Positions 10,741 through 23,125 of a stretch of DNA of 64,000 bases are shown here, in pieces. Within the stretch, counting starts at the first letter, position 1. Each line of letters opens with the position of its first letter. A program made the translations under genes and the position numbers. Under the pieces are notes generated by a model. It made no database searches, was not told where the DNA came from, and saw only the letters and a list, made by a program, of their open reading frames with translations. Source of the DNA: Cordilura impudica (taxonomy: Eukaryota > Arthropoda > Insecta > Diptera > Scathophagidae); contig OY821519.1 of NCBI GenBank assembly GCA_963682025.1, positions 67,716,025 through 67,780,024 of the forward strand, in the 5' to 3' direction.

Positions 10741-11581
10741 AAAAAAAGAAATTACATATTGTAAATGTGTTATAATTTTTATTTTTTTTTTTCGATCATC
10801 TCAAATTTTTATATACAGCATTTAAAAAAATCTACGTCTACAGTATCAGTCCTGCCTAATGTATATATGTTTAACTTTTAAATATAAAAATTATTTCGAT
10901 AATAATTAAATGCAATCAACATTCAAAGATAATGTCGTGACTATAGTACAAATTACTCGAAGTTCGCCAATAAAATGTCGAAGTAAACAGCTATAATAAT
11001 TGGTATCCTATTCTTTTTATACGCAACTTTGAATTTTGCTTTGCCATTTCAATTGTTTACTGACATATCTCTGAAGATAAATTAAAAATAGTAATAAATT
11101 TTTTCTCAATCAATATTGTGTTGTTCATGTTGTTGCTGTTAATGTTTAAAAACAATACCCATACATGAAATAAAAGCTCATAAATAAATTGTAAAAATTA
11201 TAAAACAATATGATTCATTAACTCAATTCAACAAAATAAATTGTATTGATGGTATCTGTCTTATACAAGTATGTCTGAATGCAGACGAGTATTAATTCTC
11301 ATCTTTAAACATATTCTGCGATAAGTGTGTTTCGAATTGCTAAAATTTTTATTTTAGTAGAGGCGCAGTATTAAGGCACATATTATGGGGAAAAAATGGC
11401 AAAAAGACTGACTTTTAAATACTTACCTTTTTAAGAACCTTCTTCGGACCTTTGAAGATTCAAAGATTCAAATCTCCATTTCAACTATTGGACTGCGGAC
11501 AGAGTGATCTTTCTGCGTTTGCGCTAAACTTTTAGACTGCTTAATATATTTCCAAATTATAAAAGTGCATAACTGCCTCGT
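10741..11581. other. No recognisable feature
   Basis: AT-rich sequence with homopolymer runs. I see no ORF, inverted repeat or element end that I can support. A palindrome-like GATTCAAAGATTCAAATC near 11458-11475 is the only structure. Confidence 0.5.
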
Positions 11582-11690
11582 TTTCATATATGTGACCTTC
11601 TCCGAGAAAAGGGACCTAGTTTGTCAAAAAACGGGTTGTGTCAAAAACGGTGGATTCTGGTACCTAAAAGGGCTTAGAAACTTTAAATAT
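11582..11690 (+). mobile_element. Half copy of an inverted-repeat MITE (family E)
   Basis: ATATGTGACCTTCTCCGAGA followed by AAAGGGACCTAG matches the left end of the complete element at 32092-32268. The segment after it (ACGGGTTGTG..AAAACGGTGGATTCTGG) matches that element's right half in inverted orientation, so an internal rearrangement or deletion has occurred. Confidence 0.7.
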
Positions 11691-12414
11691 ATTGAATTTA
11701 GATGAATTTTATTTAATTCTAGCTAATATTACACTTAAAATGTTTTTTTGAAATTACAAGTACTTGTTATATAAAAAAAGCTATTGTTCATAAGATGACC
11801 CATTTTTGATACGAAAAGATATACATATATATAGTTTAGTCAATTCACTCAAAATTTATATAGCCCATTTATATACCTGGCAACTTCCATTTGCGGGAAC
11901 TGGAGCAATTTTTGTGAACCAAAGTCTCAAAATTTGATTGGAAAATTGCAACCGTTGTTTCCTTATAATAACTAATTTTTTTAGTAAAGAAAATTTAAGA
12001 GAAACTAAGGTTAAAAATTTTCTGCTGCTCTGCACTTAGTATTAAACAATGAAATACATGTCCTAAACCTGAGCAATGGTTTCACATTCACCATTGGTTG
12101 AAACTCGAAGTTTCGCGACACCCTAACACATATGATACGAATAATAAACAATATTAATTGTATTTATATTCATATTGATATGGTATTACATATCAGTAAT
12201 ATTGTATACAGGACTGGAGATGGAAGTTTTTAAAAGTCGTGGGCACATTGATAAGTATCCCGCCAATAAAAACATTTTTTATTATCATTGAGTTTCAGAG
12301 TCTTTTCAAATGATGCCCGCATTAATGAAATTATTTTTAATTCACTTAAGCTGTTAGCAGTTTTTCTTTTAAGAACTCTAAATTTGAACTTATAGAAAAA
12401 TGTCCATAGTATAA
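11691..12414. other. No recognisable feature
   Basis: AT-rich, without a supported ORF; the 77-codon minus-strand ORF at 12230-12463 overlaps the SINE-like repeat. Nothing else identified. Confidence 0.5.
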
Positions 12415-12535
12415 GTTGACCAAAAAGTGCAAGTACGGGTGTATATGAAGGTTCGGGGTACAAAACCTCACGGTCGCCCTAAGTAGAAAAATTTCATATA
12501 GAAACAATCTATTCAATTATAACATAACATGTATA
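12415..12535 (+). mobile_element. tRNA-like SINE-related segment, second copy
   Basis: Matches the reverse complement of 1380-1495: AAGTGCAAGTACGGGTG, AGGTTCGGGGTACAAAACC (a decayed B box), CCTAAGTAGAAAAATTTCAT and ATTCAATTATAACATAAC. In both places it lies beside a Helitron A body, so it may be a component of that element rather than an independent SINE insertion. Confidence 0.55.
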
Positions 12536-12539
12536 TTTT

Positions 12540-13112
12540 CATTATCAATTTTTCCTACGAAGTTTGTATTGTGGAATTTAAATTTTAAATTTTGTATTTT
12601 ATTTATTTTTTATATATTTTATTTCAACGCTGGCTACTTTTTGATTTTGAATATTTTTGGTTTTCTCGATTTTTGAATTAGGCGATTCCGCCCATATTCG
12701 CCACGACTACTCACATTCATGACTTTCGCTGTCAGGGTATTTCATAGTTTTTTGTATAGGAGGTGCCATGCAAACTAATCATATTCCGGCCATTTTTATC
12801 TGACTACTCAAATGAACAAATTATGGGCTCAAGGCCGTCACTTTTACAGTATTCCAGATATGTTACATCTTATATTTACTTTGTACATTAGGGGGGAGGG
12901 AAGGGTGTTGTGTAAACCCACTTGTTCGATCCCACGTATTAACAGATGACCTCTAACAAATTTGCAAAGATTTCTCTCTCATTGTACTCAATATATGTGA
13001 TATTAAAAAAAACCTTTATAGCCTATAGTTCTTTCTTTCTGTTCAAATTTCATGAAGATCCGTTCAATGGTTTAGCCTCCTATAAGATACAAACAAACTT
13101 ACATAATTGCGT
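12540..13112 (-). mobile_element. Helitron family A, degenerate
   Basis: Read on the minus strand: a start-like CTATATAAAAACGCAATTAT, AAGTTTGTTTGTATCTTATA, the subrepeat block with GAGTACAATGAGAGAGA, then the CGCC-type array at about 12690-12640, then ACTTCGTAGGAAAAATTG, which recurs at 1750. The terminal TC has changed to CC and the copy is well diverged. Confidence 0.6.
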
Positions 13113-13120
13113 TTTTATAT

Positions 13121-13275
13121 AGGGGCGTTTCAGTCAAGTGATCCAACTTTTGAAACCGATGTCTTCCGATCGGTATGCACCAAGGTTAGTCTTATTGGTC
13201 CACAACTCTCTGAATTTGACATTTTGAGCAAACAGGTTTTTTTCTAAATAATGTAACCTTTTTACCTATTGTTCT
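13121..13275 (+). repeat. Repeat R, left half, split by the I-clade LINE
   Basis: AACTTTTGAAACCGATGTCT then TCCGATCGG and GCACCAAGGTTAGTC match 63370-63425, and GACATTTTG..CAAACAGG continues the match. The match stops at CTATTGTTCT (13266-13275) and resumes at 18910. Family unknown. Its GGGGCGTTTC edge may be a terminus. Confidence 0.8.
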
Positions 13276-13448
13276 CACAGTACAAAACAGCAATTCACAG
13301 TGAATGGTCGTATTGAAAACTGAAGTGAAAGCAATTTTATTTGTATACCAAAAATAAATATATTATTTTATTTTGTAAATAATAAAATTCGTTATTATCT
13401 TATTATCACAAAGAAATAAACAAATCGGCAAAAAGCCAAAAACCTAAA

Positions 13449-14584
13449 ATGAATGATCCACCAGATCGTGGTGGTGGCCAACCGACACCCCCAATTACAT
13501 TTGACACTAAAAGAAGACTAACCATACATTCTCCAGGGGAAAAGTATCTTATAATGCAAAGACAAGAAAGTACTGAAACACTCTCTACCGTCTCTCCATT
13601 TTTAATTAAAAAAGTGATAGACAGCGTTGCTGGAGGAGAAGTGCAGCAATGCAAAAAACTTCTCAATGGTACCATACTCATCCAAACCAAAACATTTGTC
13701 CAAGCCAACAAATTAATTCAGCTAGCTTCATTGTCCAATGAAATCAAAGTTGAGCTAAAAGAACACCCAGCTCTCAATTTTGCAAAAGGAGTAATTTATT
13801 CCAATGATTTGCGTGGCATTAGTGAAACAGAAATCTTATCGTAATTAAAAAGTCAGAACATTACAGGTATTAATAAAATTTTGAGAAAAAATGATGACGC
13901 CCTGATAGAAACAGGTCTTATTATAGTCACCTTCGCCTCCACCAATCTTCCAAATGACTTATCTATTGGTTACGAAAAAGTCAAGGTACGACCATATATA
14001 CCTCTACCCTTAAAATGTAAAAACTGTCTCCAATACGGACATGTAGCTAAATCCTGTACCAGTGAGAAAATATGTTCCAACTGTTCCAATACTTTCCATA
14101 TCGATGCTGAATTAAATGAAAAATGCACTCGCCAACCTTCCTGTATCAACTGTAAAAACTCTCATATTATTGACTCCAATCATTCATCAAATGACAGAAG
14201 CTGTCCAATTTTTTGAAGGAAAAAGAAATACAGGCCATTGCCACACTTGAAAAAGTAGGTAAAAAAAAGGCTGCCTTTCTATACAAACAACGTCATCCGA
14301 CACAAAACGCATTATACTCCACTACCGCAAAAATTCCAAACAACGATAAGCCCTCCTGTTCTACCAACATGTATCCTCCAACACAAAACAACAAGCCACG
14401 TTTTATTAAAGATTTCTCTGATGTAATAAGCGATAACGACAACTCAATTTCTGAAATGGAAACTGATCACAACAGTAACTCTTCACATAGCAACCAACCA
14501 ATAATACTGCCTAGAAATGCATCAAAAAAATTAAGAGATCAAATTAAAAAAGAAGCAACCCGTAGATCAAAACGACATAAGTAA
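13449..14584 (+). pseudogene. LINE ORF1, gag-like protein with zinc knuckles
   Basis: The ATG at 13449 opens a proline-rich start (DRGGGQPTPP) and a region resembling the RNA-binding part of I-clade gag proteins. Three Cys/His clusters follow: CKNCLQYGHVAKSC (the classical CX2CX4HX4C), CSNCSNTFHIDAELNEKC, and CINCKNSHIIDSNHSS..C. The C-terminal part is basic and serine-rich. It would coat the element RNA. A TAA at 13842-13844 and a one-base deletion near 14213 break it; otherwise the reading is continuous. The start is chosen because it is the first ATG after the leader and the protein begins conventionally. Confidence 0.85.
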
Positions 14585-14639
14585 AAACTTATTTATATTC
14601 TGTATTCCACAACCACATTATTTTTGTTTTTATCGAGGT

Positions 14640-15089
14640 ATGACTATAGTTTCATTTCTATCATATGTTTTTGACAATCATCGATCTCATTCCAAATTTA
14701 AAAACAAATCATTCACGAACTGTCAAATATATTTAACTTCAACATTTGTCGCTCTTTTAATTCACGACAACTTCTTGATATTTTCTCTTAGTAACTTTAA
14801 AATAACAATTAGCATATTGCCTTTATACATTATTTTCAATAGTAACTATACATTATCACCTCCGACAAACATTCATTCATTCACATGCTTTTTATTTAAT
14901 TATTATCATTTCTTTTTACTCATTGCTCTTTACATTATTTATGTATTTTCTCTTAAACCAAAAAATTATATAAAATATTTGTTTTATTGCACATTAGGGC
15001 AGTTCATATATAATAATAAAAAAATTCTTAAATATTCTATGCAAAACTATTTTATAATAACTAATCTAGTAATAATTTATGAGTATTAA
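14640..15089 (+). CDS. Hydrophobic ORF between gag and pol, 149 codons, function unknown
   Basis: This ORF fills most of the 494-bp gap between ORF1 and ORF2 and overlaps the ORF2 start by 11 bases: its terminal TATGAGTATTAA contains the ATG of ORF2. The product would be rich in Phe, Tyr, Ile and Leu, with several stretches that could span membranes (for example FFLLIALYIIYVFSL). I recognise no family. Pyrimidine-rich AT-rich sequence avoids stop codons by chance, so it may be only an open untranslated spacer. The start/stop overlap would suit termination-reinitiation of ORF2 if it is translated. Confidence 0.3.
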   Translation: MTIVSFLSYVFDNHRSHSKFKNKSFTNCQIYLTSTFVALLIHDNFLIFSLSNFKITISILPLYIIFNSNYTLSPPTNIHSFTCFLFNYYHFFLLIALYIIYVFSLKPKNYIKYLFYCTLGQFIYNNKKILKYSMQNYFIITNLVIIYEY

Positions 15090-18000
15090 CATTATACAAT
15101 GGAATATGAACGGCTATTTAAACAATTATGCTGAACTGCAAATTCTTGTAAAATCTTATAACCCTAAAATTATTTGTATTCAGGAAACCCATATTCACTC
15201 CCTTGCAAATATTTCCATACCTATTAATTTCTCTTTTTATTCTACTAACACATCTTCCACCAGATATGGGGGTACTGCAATTTTAGTACATACGTCTTTA
15301 CAGCATAGACAAATAACTACATCAAATGACTTCGACGCAGTTTGTGTAGAAATAATATCAAAAATCAAATTCAATATTTTTAGTGTTTATACACCACCTC
15401 CACCTAAATTCAGTATTAGAAATCTTAACAACGTTCTAACAACAAACACACCAACTTTTGTAGCTGGGGACTTCAATAGCCCCCATAAACACTGGGGAGC
15501 TAAATCAAATAGTCGTACAGGTAATATATTGTCCCACCTTATCAATGACTCAGACTTAGTTCTACTAAACGATAAATCTCCAACACACTTTAATACTCAT
15601 GGAACATTCTCACATATCGACCTTACCTTCTGCTCATCCAATCTAGCTGCTCAAGCGGACTGGAAAATCGATGACACTCTAAATGGTAGTGATCACTTCC
15701 CTATCATTATTGAACTATTTCCCAAAATGGTTTGCCTCCCTGCCATCAGCAAACCAAAGTATAATACCAAACGTGCAGACTGGCTAAAATTCCAGAATCT
15801 TTGTCAAATGCACGACAAGAACATAATAATTTCTGCAAATATCAATAAGGAAACAGCAAATATTTGCAAAATAATAAACCAAGCTGCTAACGTATCTATT
15901 CCCCATGTAAACAACACATCAACCAAACAAGTTCCCTGGTGGAATAATAAGTTAGAAGAGCACAAATCACTAAAAAATAACCTCTGGCATACCTTTAAAA
16001 GAAATATGACTCAAACAAACATGCTTAACTACAAAAAATCAAACTCAATTTATAAAGGAGAAATTAAAATAGCAAAAAGAGCATCTGCTACCTCATTTAC
16101 ATCCACAATTAACCCCAGCACACCCATAGAAAAAGTATGGACCAATATCAGAAATTTCACTGGATACAAATGTAAGCAAACTATCCACTGCATATCTTCC
16201 CTAGATAACCCGGACGAAATCATTACAAATAAAATAAAAATGGGTCAAGAATTCGGTAGATACTGGTCAACTAACTCATCTGATGCAAATTTTTCAACAA
16301 TATTTCAATCAAATATACAACACGCGACTTCTAATCTGCCAATATTTGTTCCATGTAATCAAGCAATTACAATTGAAAACGATATAAACTACATCGAACT
16401 TTCTTCTACTCTTAACAGGCTGAAAGGTAAAACCCCAGGACTTGACAGAATATCTTACCCAATGTTAAAAAAGCTACCATATCAACTGAAAGTAAGAATT
16501 CTTAAACTATATAATTCTATTTTCTCCAACTATATCCCACAACAATTCAAGAACAGCATAGTCATACCCATTTTAAAAGCAAAAAACAACAAATCACTGA
16601 TCAAATCTTATCGCCCTATCTCCTTAAACCCCTGTCTCTCCAAAGTTTTGGATAAAATTATTGCCAATAGGTTATGGTGGTTTGTTACTTCTAAAAAACT
16701 TTTAAATAACCGCCAATTTGGCTTTAAAAAGAGGAGCTCAACAATTGATAGTCTACTCTATGTCGACTATCAAATTGCCCATAGTCTCTCAGTTCGTAAA
16801 CACACAACTATTATATCTCTCGACTTTGAGCGAGCTTTTGACAAAGTAGGTATCCATTCAATAATAGATCAACTAACAGAATGGAGAGTTGGCCCAAAAA
16901 TAATAAAATATGTTACAAATTTTATGAAAAACAGAAAAATTACAGTTCAAATAAATAACAACTATTCTACACCCTATCCTTTATACAATGGTATTCCACA
17001 GGGATCACCCCTTTCAGTAATCCTTTTCATTGTAGCCTACAACAAATTATGCTCTCTAATATCGCTACATAAGGAAATTGGTTTTTGTGCCTACGCAGAT
17101 GACTTTAACTTGATAATACCGTCTTCCAGAGAAAAAAATCCTGTGTTAAACCTCAATAATCTATTTAACGACATCAATCGTTGGTGTGATTATTCCGGCG
17201 CTACACTTTCTACGTCAAAGTGCAAATATATTCATATTTGCAGACTCAAAAACTGTCATTGTGATATAGCCTCACCCAACTTTGCTATAACTGAGGTTGA
17301 AACTTTAAGGATTCTTCGCATATTAATAAATAAACACTATAGATGGAATGACCACATTGACTATTTAACATCATCATTGATGAAAAGATTAAATATTATT
17401 AAATGTCTCGCTACCCATAAATTTAACTGCAACACTAAATCTTTAATTTCTGTTGTAAAAGCTTTAATTTTATCAAAAGTCAACTACTGTCTGCCAATTT
17501 ACGGTTCAGCCCCCTACTCTGTTCTGAGGAAAATTAATTCCATAATTAATGCGGCGATAAGATTATCGCTGGGCGCCCTGCGCTCAACTCCAATAAAAAG
17601 TATGTATTTTGAGGCTAACATAAGGTCTTTAAATGCACAAAATCAAATACTAACCTCTAAATTGTTTCGTACACTACTGTACAACAGTAACAGCCCTCTG
17701 ACTCAAATAGTTAAAAAAACAAAACTGTCAAAAAAGATACCTAGAATACCTTCAACTATATATAGAACAATTCAAAACTGTAGAAAACTAGAACTACCAT
17801 CATTCATTAATAGCAACAAAGTCAAGAAATTTCCTCCCTAGTTACTAAATACAGGCAGCATAGATACATCCCTACATGAATTTGCTAAAGCCAATACAGA
17901 TCATTCCCAATACAAAATCTTATTTGCTTCGATCAAAAGTAAACTTTGTGACTCTAAGTTTATTTTCACTGACGGTTCTAAAACCGATATATCGATGACG

Positions 18001-18777
18001 TACAGTATAACTACTGAAACTGTCACAATTAAAACAGCAATTCTTCCCACCCACACTTCAATATTTACTGCAGAGTTGATAGCCATTCACGAAGCATTGT
18101 TATACGTTTACAACAAAAAAGGAAAATTTTCTATCTGTACAGATTCCCTTTCTTCTTTAGCATCCATCGCAAATATATCAAACTCTGAGTTTTACCCTTC
18201 TAAAATTAGGAACATTTTAATAAAAAGGTTCCCGGACATAACATTAATCTGGGTTCCTGGCCACTGCAACATAAAAGGAAATGAATATGCAGATTCCGAG
18301 GCGAAATATTCAGCAAAACGCCCTTTACTTACGACACAAAACTATAATCGTAAAGACATTGATAAACTAATTGACAAACACTTTGATAATATTGACAGAG
18401 ACCATTCTTTCAGTTCATCATCAACCTGGTACAAAAACATCAATCATTTTAAAAAAAATATTTATGACGTCATGACTGGCAATCAAACACATGCTAAAAG
18501 ACTTGACTACATCATATTCGAAAGGCTTCGACTAGGCCATACCAGAGTAACACATGGATCACTATACAATCCAAATATTACACCCTTTTGTAACTGCAAT
18601 ATTTCATTACCAACTACACCATCACACTTTCTTTGCCAATGCACTAAAACTGAAAACGCCCGAAGAGTAACATTTAAAAATACTAGTCCTCTACATCCAC
18701 TATCCACACCCTCTTCCGATAACATATCATTAATGATTAAATTTCTTAAACTATGCAACCTTTATAACAAAATATAA
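15079..18777 (+). pseudogene. LINE ORF2: endonuclease, reverse transcriptase, RNase H; one nonsense codon
   Basis: One frame runs 1232 residues. Residues ~1-215 are the EEP endonuclease: IIQWNMNG, CIQETHI, FVAGDFNSPH, FSHIDLTFC and NGSDHFPI. The RT lies at ~440-720 with KGKTPGLDRISYPML, SYRPISLNPCLSKVLDK, ISLDFERAFDKVG, GIPQGSPLSVILF and catalytic YADD at residues 672-675. RNase H follows: FTDGSK (Asp 965), FTAELIAIHEAL, CTDSLSSL and WVPGHCNIKGNEYAD. A CCHC-like C-terminal cluster (PFCNCN..FLCQC) is present, as in I elements. The only visible defect is TAG at 17839-17841 (residue 921), between RT and RNase H. The product would nick DNA, copy the RNA and degrade the template. Confidence 0.9.
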
Positions 18778-18909
18778 CACAATTCCCTAAGTTAAGTAAA
18801 CTTTTTGTAATATTTATATTCAGCTGAAGGCCTACGTTGCTATTGGTCTTAGTAAAATTAGCTTATAATTTCAATTATGGGTTAATAAATAAATAAATAA
18901 AATAAATAT

Positions 18910-19400
18910 CTATTGTTCTTAGCAAAATTTGTCCCAAATAGTTTAGATAGCTTTTTCTTCAGTCTTTCGGAAAAAAGGGATTTTTTTTAGCTAAAAAGAA
19001 AGCTTAGGTTTTTCCTTTAAGAGTTTTTGGTCGCTTAGTGGGATGCGAGTGGAATATCTAGCAAAAAAAAAATGTTTTGTAACTCAAGACAACGGTTTTT
19101 CAATTTTTAGCATATGCACTAATTTGAATTTTTTTCCTATTAGTGTGTAAGTGTTTATTAACCTTAAAAATAAAACGTATACTGAGAAATTAGACAAATT
19201 ATTCTTTCTGACGCTATGCAACATACCTAACTTAAATTTAATACCTTCGATACTGTAACACCCGCAATATGTTAAACCCCCCAACATTTCTTCTGAGTCT
19301 TGTATCTGCCTTTCATAGCGGCCTTTTTTTGTCAATCCTATAGGTAGTTTTGAGCGCACGTAATATTGAATGTGTTGTTATTGTCAAAATATCAGGTACC
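18910..19400 (+). repeat. Repeat R, right half
   Basis: Continues the match to 63550-63980 from the LINE target site: CCCAAATAGTTTAGATAGCT, GGTCGCTTAGTGGGATG, AACTCAAGACAACGGTTTTT and CGATACTGTAA. Small ORFs here on the minus strand are not conserved in the other copy. Confidence 0.8.
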
Positions 19401-19780
19401 CCAGAGGCCGTTCTCCAAAATACCAGTTTATTTAATATTTTATGACACTTGACTTTAAAAAGTGGGTGGAGAGGTAGAAGTTAACAGGTAGTTTATTTTA
19501 ATAATATGTTGAAAAGGTAAAAATTTAAAAGTTAGTTTATTTTTACTATCATTGATAACATTTGGTTAACATATGTACTTCATTATTATTTTTATTATGG
19601 AACATGCTGTTAACCCACACTAAGCCCTTCTTTTCCGTAATAAAATTACTTAAAACTCCTTTTAGACTCATTCATTAAAATGTACTACCTATATGATCTT
19701 AAAAACTATTTATTGTCATTCTGAAGACATTCGTAAATCAGTTTTTTAGAAAGTTCAGACGTGTGTTACTTACATAATTA
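19401..19780. other. No recognisable feature
   Basis: AT-rich spacer between repeat R and the coding relic that hosts Transib-1. No ORF or repeat identified. Confidence 0.5.
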
Positions 19781-19927
19781 ATCTTCACACTGTCTACGTC
19801 TCCTAAAAAGCCGAAGCTTGAAAAAGAAATTGGTTCTTTTTGTTTTAATCCCTTTAACAAAAGGTGGCACAGACCATCAGATATGCGAAATATTTCCGAC
19901 GGCTTATTTAAAAAATTCCCTACGCTG

Positions 19928-19937
19928 CACAGTGGCG
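19928..19937 (+). repeat. Transib-1 left terminal inverted repeat
   Basis: CACAGTGGCG, matched in reverse at 23126-23135 (CGCCACTGTG). Similarity resumes inside at TTGCAAAAATCA on the left and its complement on the right, a conserved-gap-conserved layout resembling a heptamer plus distal motif. Confidence 0.8.
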
Positions 19938-20788
19938 TCCGTACAGCAAAAGAGGTTGCAAAAATCAAAATTTTCATGTGCGCCGACGAAGTTTTGAATA
20001 AACCCATGTTATAGGAAACTTTTCAACGATTTCTTAATAATATCACATTTTTAGTTTAGAAGATATAACCGTTCAAAGTTGACCGACTTTCGGTTTTCAA
20101 AAAACCACACAATTTTTAGTCAATTTGTTGCGATTTCAGGTGTAATATCACGAAAAATAGGTAACGAATCGCCTTATAATGTATAATGATAAAAAAAATT
20201 AACAGTTTGCTTTGTGTTTCTCCTGGTAAATCACTATTTAAAAACTATCCGTTTTTTCAATATTTTTCAACTTTGACGGAAAATAAAAAATCCATATTTT
20301 TCTATATTTGCCATATTTGCAAAGCATGTTCCTTGATTATTTCTTTACATAATCCATAAGGTTTTATCTGCCCGTACGTGCCCGTTTGGCTTCTAGAGGT
20401 AAAAAAGGTTAAAAAGACATGGTTGCAGAAATTGTATGGCGTGCATCCCTCACATGTTTCGACTGACAGTAGTTTGATCTAATAGTTTGAAAATTGCATT
20501 TTAAGTCGGTTGTCTACCTGTGAGCCTCTGCCAAAGTCTACTCCCAATATTCTGTTACAGACACAGGATGCACAAAAAACTACTCATTGAAATTCGCAGG
20601 TACGCACCTTACTTAAAAATTACTTTGGAGTACAAATGGTCAAGAATCATATTGACTTATGGTCCCTCAAGGTAGGCACAAATCTTATTTAGACACGAGC
20701 ATAATATCAATATTGCATAATTCAACCTAAATCCATATGTATGCAGGGAACAGGTAAATTTTTAGGCATGGTAGCATAAGCCTATATA

Positions 20789-22817
20789 TTGCAAAATAAG
20801 CATAATGCCTGGATTGGTCTACGACCGAAAGTTGGCGCAACAAGTACTGAAACCATGGCGTTAAACAATTTAAAATTATTTGAACTGTTTAGAAGGTCAA
20901 CCACACCCAAGTTTTTCACGGAAGCTGCTTTAGAAGAACTTGATAGCTTATACGGAAATATTGAGAGAAGCGAAATTATAAAAAATAATTTTTATCTGAT
21001 ATATGCAAATATTAAGGCAAAATGGGTGAAATCTAATCGAACCATTCAGAACTTCAACTCCAAATACGAGGACTGGCTTAATGAAGACACCATCCTGGAT
21101 ATATTGGCAGTAGATAAACCCACCACATCAACCAGAGGAGCAAAAGGAAGGCCAAAAAAAAGTATTGAGGAGTGTTCAATTTTCACAAGAAAGAAGAAAC
21201 TTGCCTATGCCACCAATGACTTGACCACGAAGCATTTATCGAACGCGCTGTCTATTAAATATACAAACGATAGTGAAAGAGTTAGGTCGCAGATTACAAA
21301 ATCTGTTGCTGATGAAAGCCCACTGCGACTAAAAAGGATTAAGGAAAGCATTCCCACGCCCACAAACGCACACATTAAAAAGTATGGTTCCGAAGAAGCC
21401 TTGGCCTTGTTTATGGACTTACAAATTTCCACAGAAAAGTATGAGATACTACGGGCATCCTTGATGCGACACGGGGCTGACGTTCTACCAGGATACAAGC
21501 ATATAAGGCAAGCCAAAATATATTCACGACCACTGCATACGGAGTTTACGGAAGTCTCTGTGAAAGCCAATCTGCAGGATCTCATGGGCCATACAGCAAA
21601 ATGGTTGTTGGAGAGTCTTCCTGAAAATGAGGTGAAAATTCTTCCTGAGAAACTGACATTGATCAGATGCTGCAATGGATCATCCGGACAAAGCGTTTAT
21701 AAGCAAAGGATATCTTCCAAAGACGCTACAATATCGGACGGAAATATGTTTATGGCATCTGTTGTTCCTTTGCGGCTAAAATCTGATGTTTTCCTACACT
21801 GGAAAAATCCACGTCCGTCATCAGTGCATTATTGCCGACCAATAATGTTTCAGTTTGCAAGGGAATCGGCAGAACTCATAAGGACCATTGAAGAAGGACA
21901 TTGAAGAACAAATAAGCAAGATTAAGCCTACAAAGCTGCAAATTGGAGAAGGAAAATATATTGAATGCAATTACGAGTTCCACCTGACCATGGTTGACGG
22001 AAAAGTCGTAAACGAACTGACAGGAACAACCTCAACATTGTCATGTCCGATTTGCAAAAAGATTCAGAAGAACTTTGGTAATTTAAACGATTCTACAAAC
22101 GAGGAGAATTACGAATATGGAATGTCACCATTACACGCAAGGATAAGGTGTATGGAGTTCTTGCTAAAAGTGGCGTATACCCTACCACAAGAGGAGGAAA
22201 ACTTCGATGAAAATACATCAATAAATGATAAGGAAAAGATCCGAAAGAAGCAAATACAGGATGCCAAGCACGGATACGGTAACTAAAACGATGGAAACAC
22301 TTCTAGGAGATTTTTTTAAAATGATGAGGCAGTAACTAGAATCACTGGAATTGACAATCAAATCGTGAAAAGATTGGGAACGATCTTGAATGTTTTAAAC
22401 TGCAAAGAAAATGTCAATTCTACAAAATATGGAGAATATGCATAGAAAACTGCATCTCTTTTAGCAGAAATGTATCCACAGAAGAAGTTGACCCCGACCG
22501 TCCAAAAAATATTGGCGCATGGCAAAAATAAAATTGAGTACCAGTCTTTGCCAATTGGAGAGCTTTCTGAAGAAGCACCGGAGTCTCTTAACAAATTTTA
22601 TAAAAAATATAGATTGCAGAACACATTCAAAGCATCAAGGGTAAGGCAAAATGAGGACCTCTTCAACATGTTGGCAGCATCTTCCGATCCACTTATTTCT
22701 TCCCTGCGACATGTGAAGTCGCGAATAGAGTTAGAAAATAATTATAGTTTAGAAATGATTAGTCTTTTAGATATACCTTCTCTTACGAATTGTGATGAAT
22801 ATTTTACAGAAAATTAA
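20789..22817 (+). pseudogene. Transib transposase, broken, catalytic Asp changed to Asn
   Basis: The frame from 20789 to 21904 carries an N-terminal region with GAKGRPKKSIEECS, then ALALFMDLQISTEKYEILRA, then CNGSSGQSVYKQ and SSVHYCRPIMFQF. After a frameshift near 21890 the second frame has LTMVDGKVVNELTGT, a CPICKK zinc pair, SPLHARIRCMEFLLKVAYTL, NDGNTSRRFF, and the Glu-bearing PIGELSEEAPESLNKFYKKY, then SSDPLISSLRH. CDGSSG holds the first catalytic Asp in this family; here the codon at 21674-21676 is AAT (Asn). The GELSEEA Glu corresponds to the third catalytic position (RAG1 E962). In-frame stops lie at 22284, 22317 and 22443. Motif pairing with RAG1 is from memory, not an alignment. Inactive. 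Confidence 0.85.
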
Positions 22818-23125
22818 AAAAATAAATTTAAAAAAGAAGTAATTTTTTTTCAATTTGTTGGGTAATACTTTAAAATATAAAACCCTAAAGAAAAAAAATA
22901 AACACAATCTAAAAATATAAAAATAATTTTTTTTAGTTACCATAAAATTGATTTTTCTACAAATTTTAATTTTGATAACCCATAAGTAGGCCCCTGCAGA
23001 GCGTAGCACCCTTTCCAAACGCTCTTTCATAGGCTGAACAGTTATCTATCATATGCTGTTTAAACTGTTCAGTTATGTTATTCGGTTCAAAAGATATGAT
23101 TTTTGCAACGAAAAAACTCAAATGG

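Larger units (their letters stand above)
13276..18909 (+). mobile_element. Near-complete I-clade LINE
   Basis: CTATTGTTCT at 13266-13275 and 18910-18919 is the target duplication, confirmed by the uninterrupted copy of the host repeat at 63.5 kb. The insert is 5.63 kb with a 173-bp leader, gag-like ORF1, a hydrophobic middle ORF, ORF2 with endonuclease, RT and RNase H, and a tail of TAAA/TAA units (TTAATAAATAAATAAATAAA) rather than pure poly(A). RNase H plus zinc-knuckle gag plus a TAA-type tail point to the I clade. Only two lesions are seen in ORF1 and one in ORF2, so this is among the youngest copies in the window. Confidence 0.9.
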
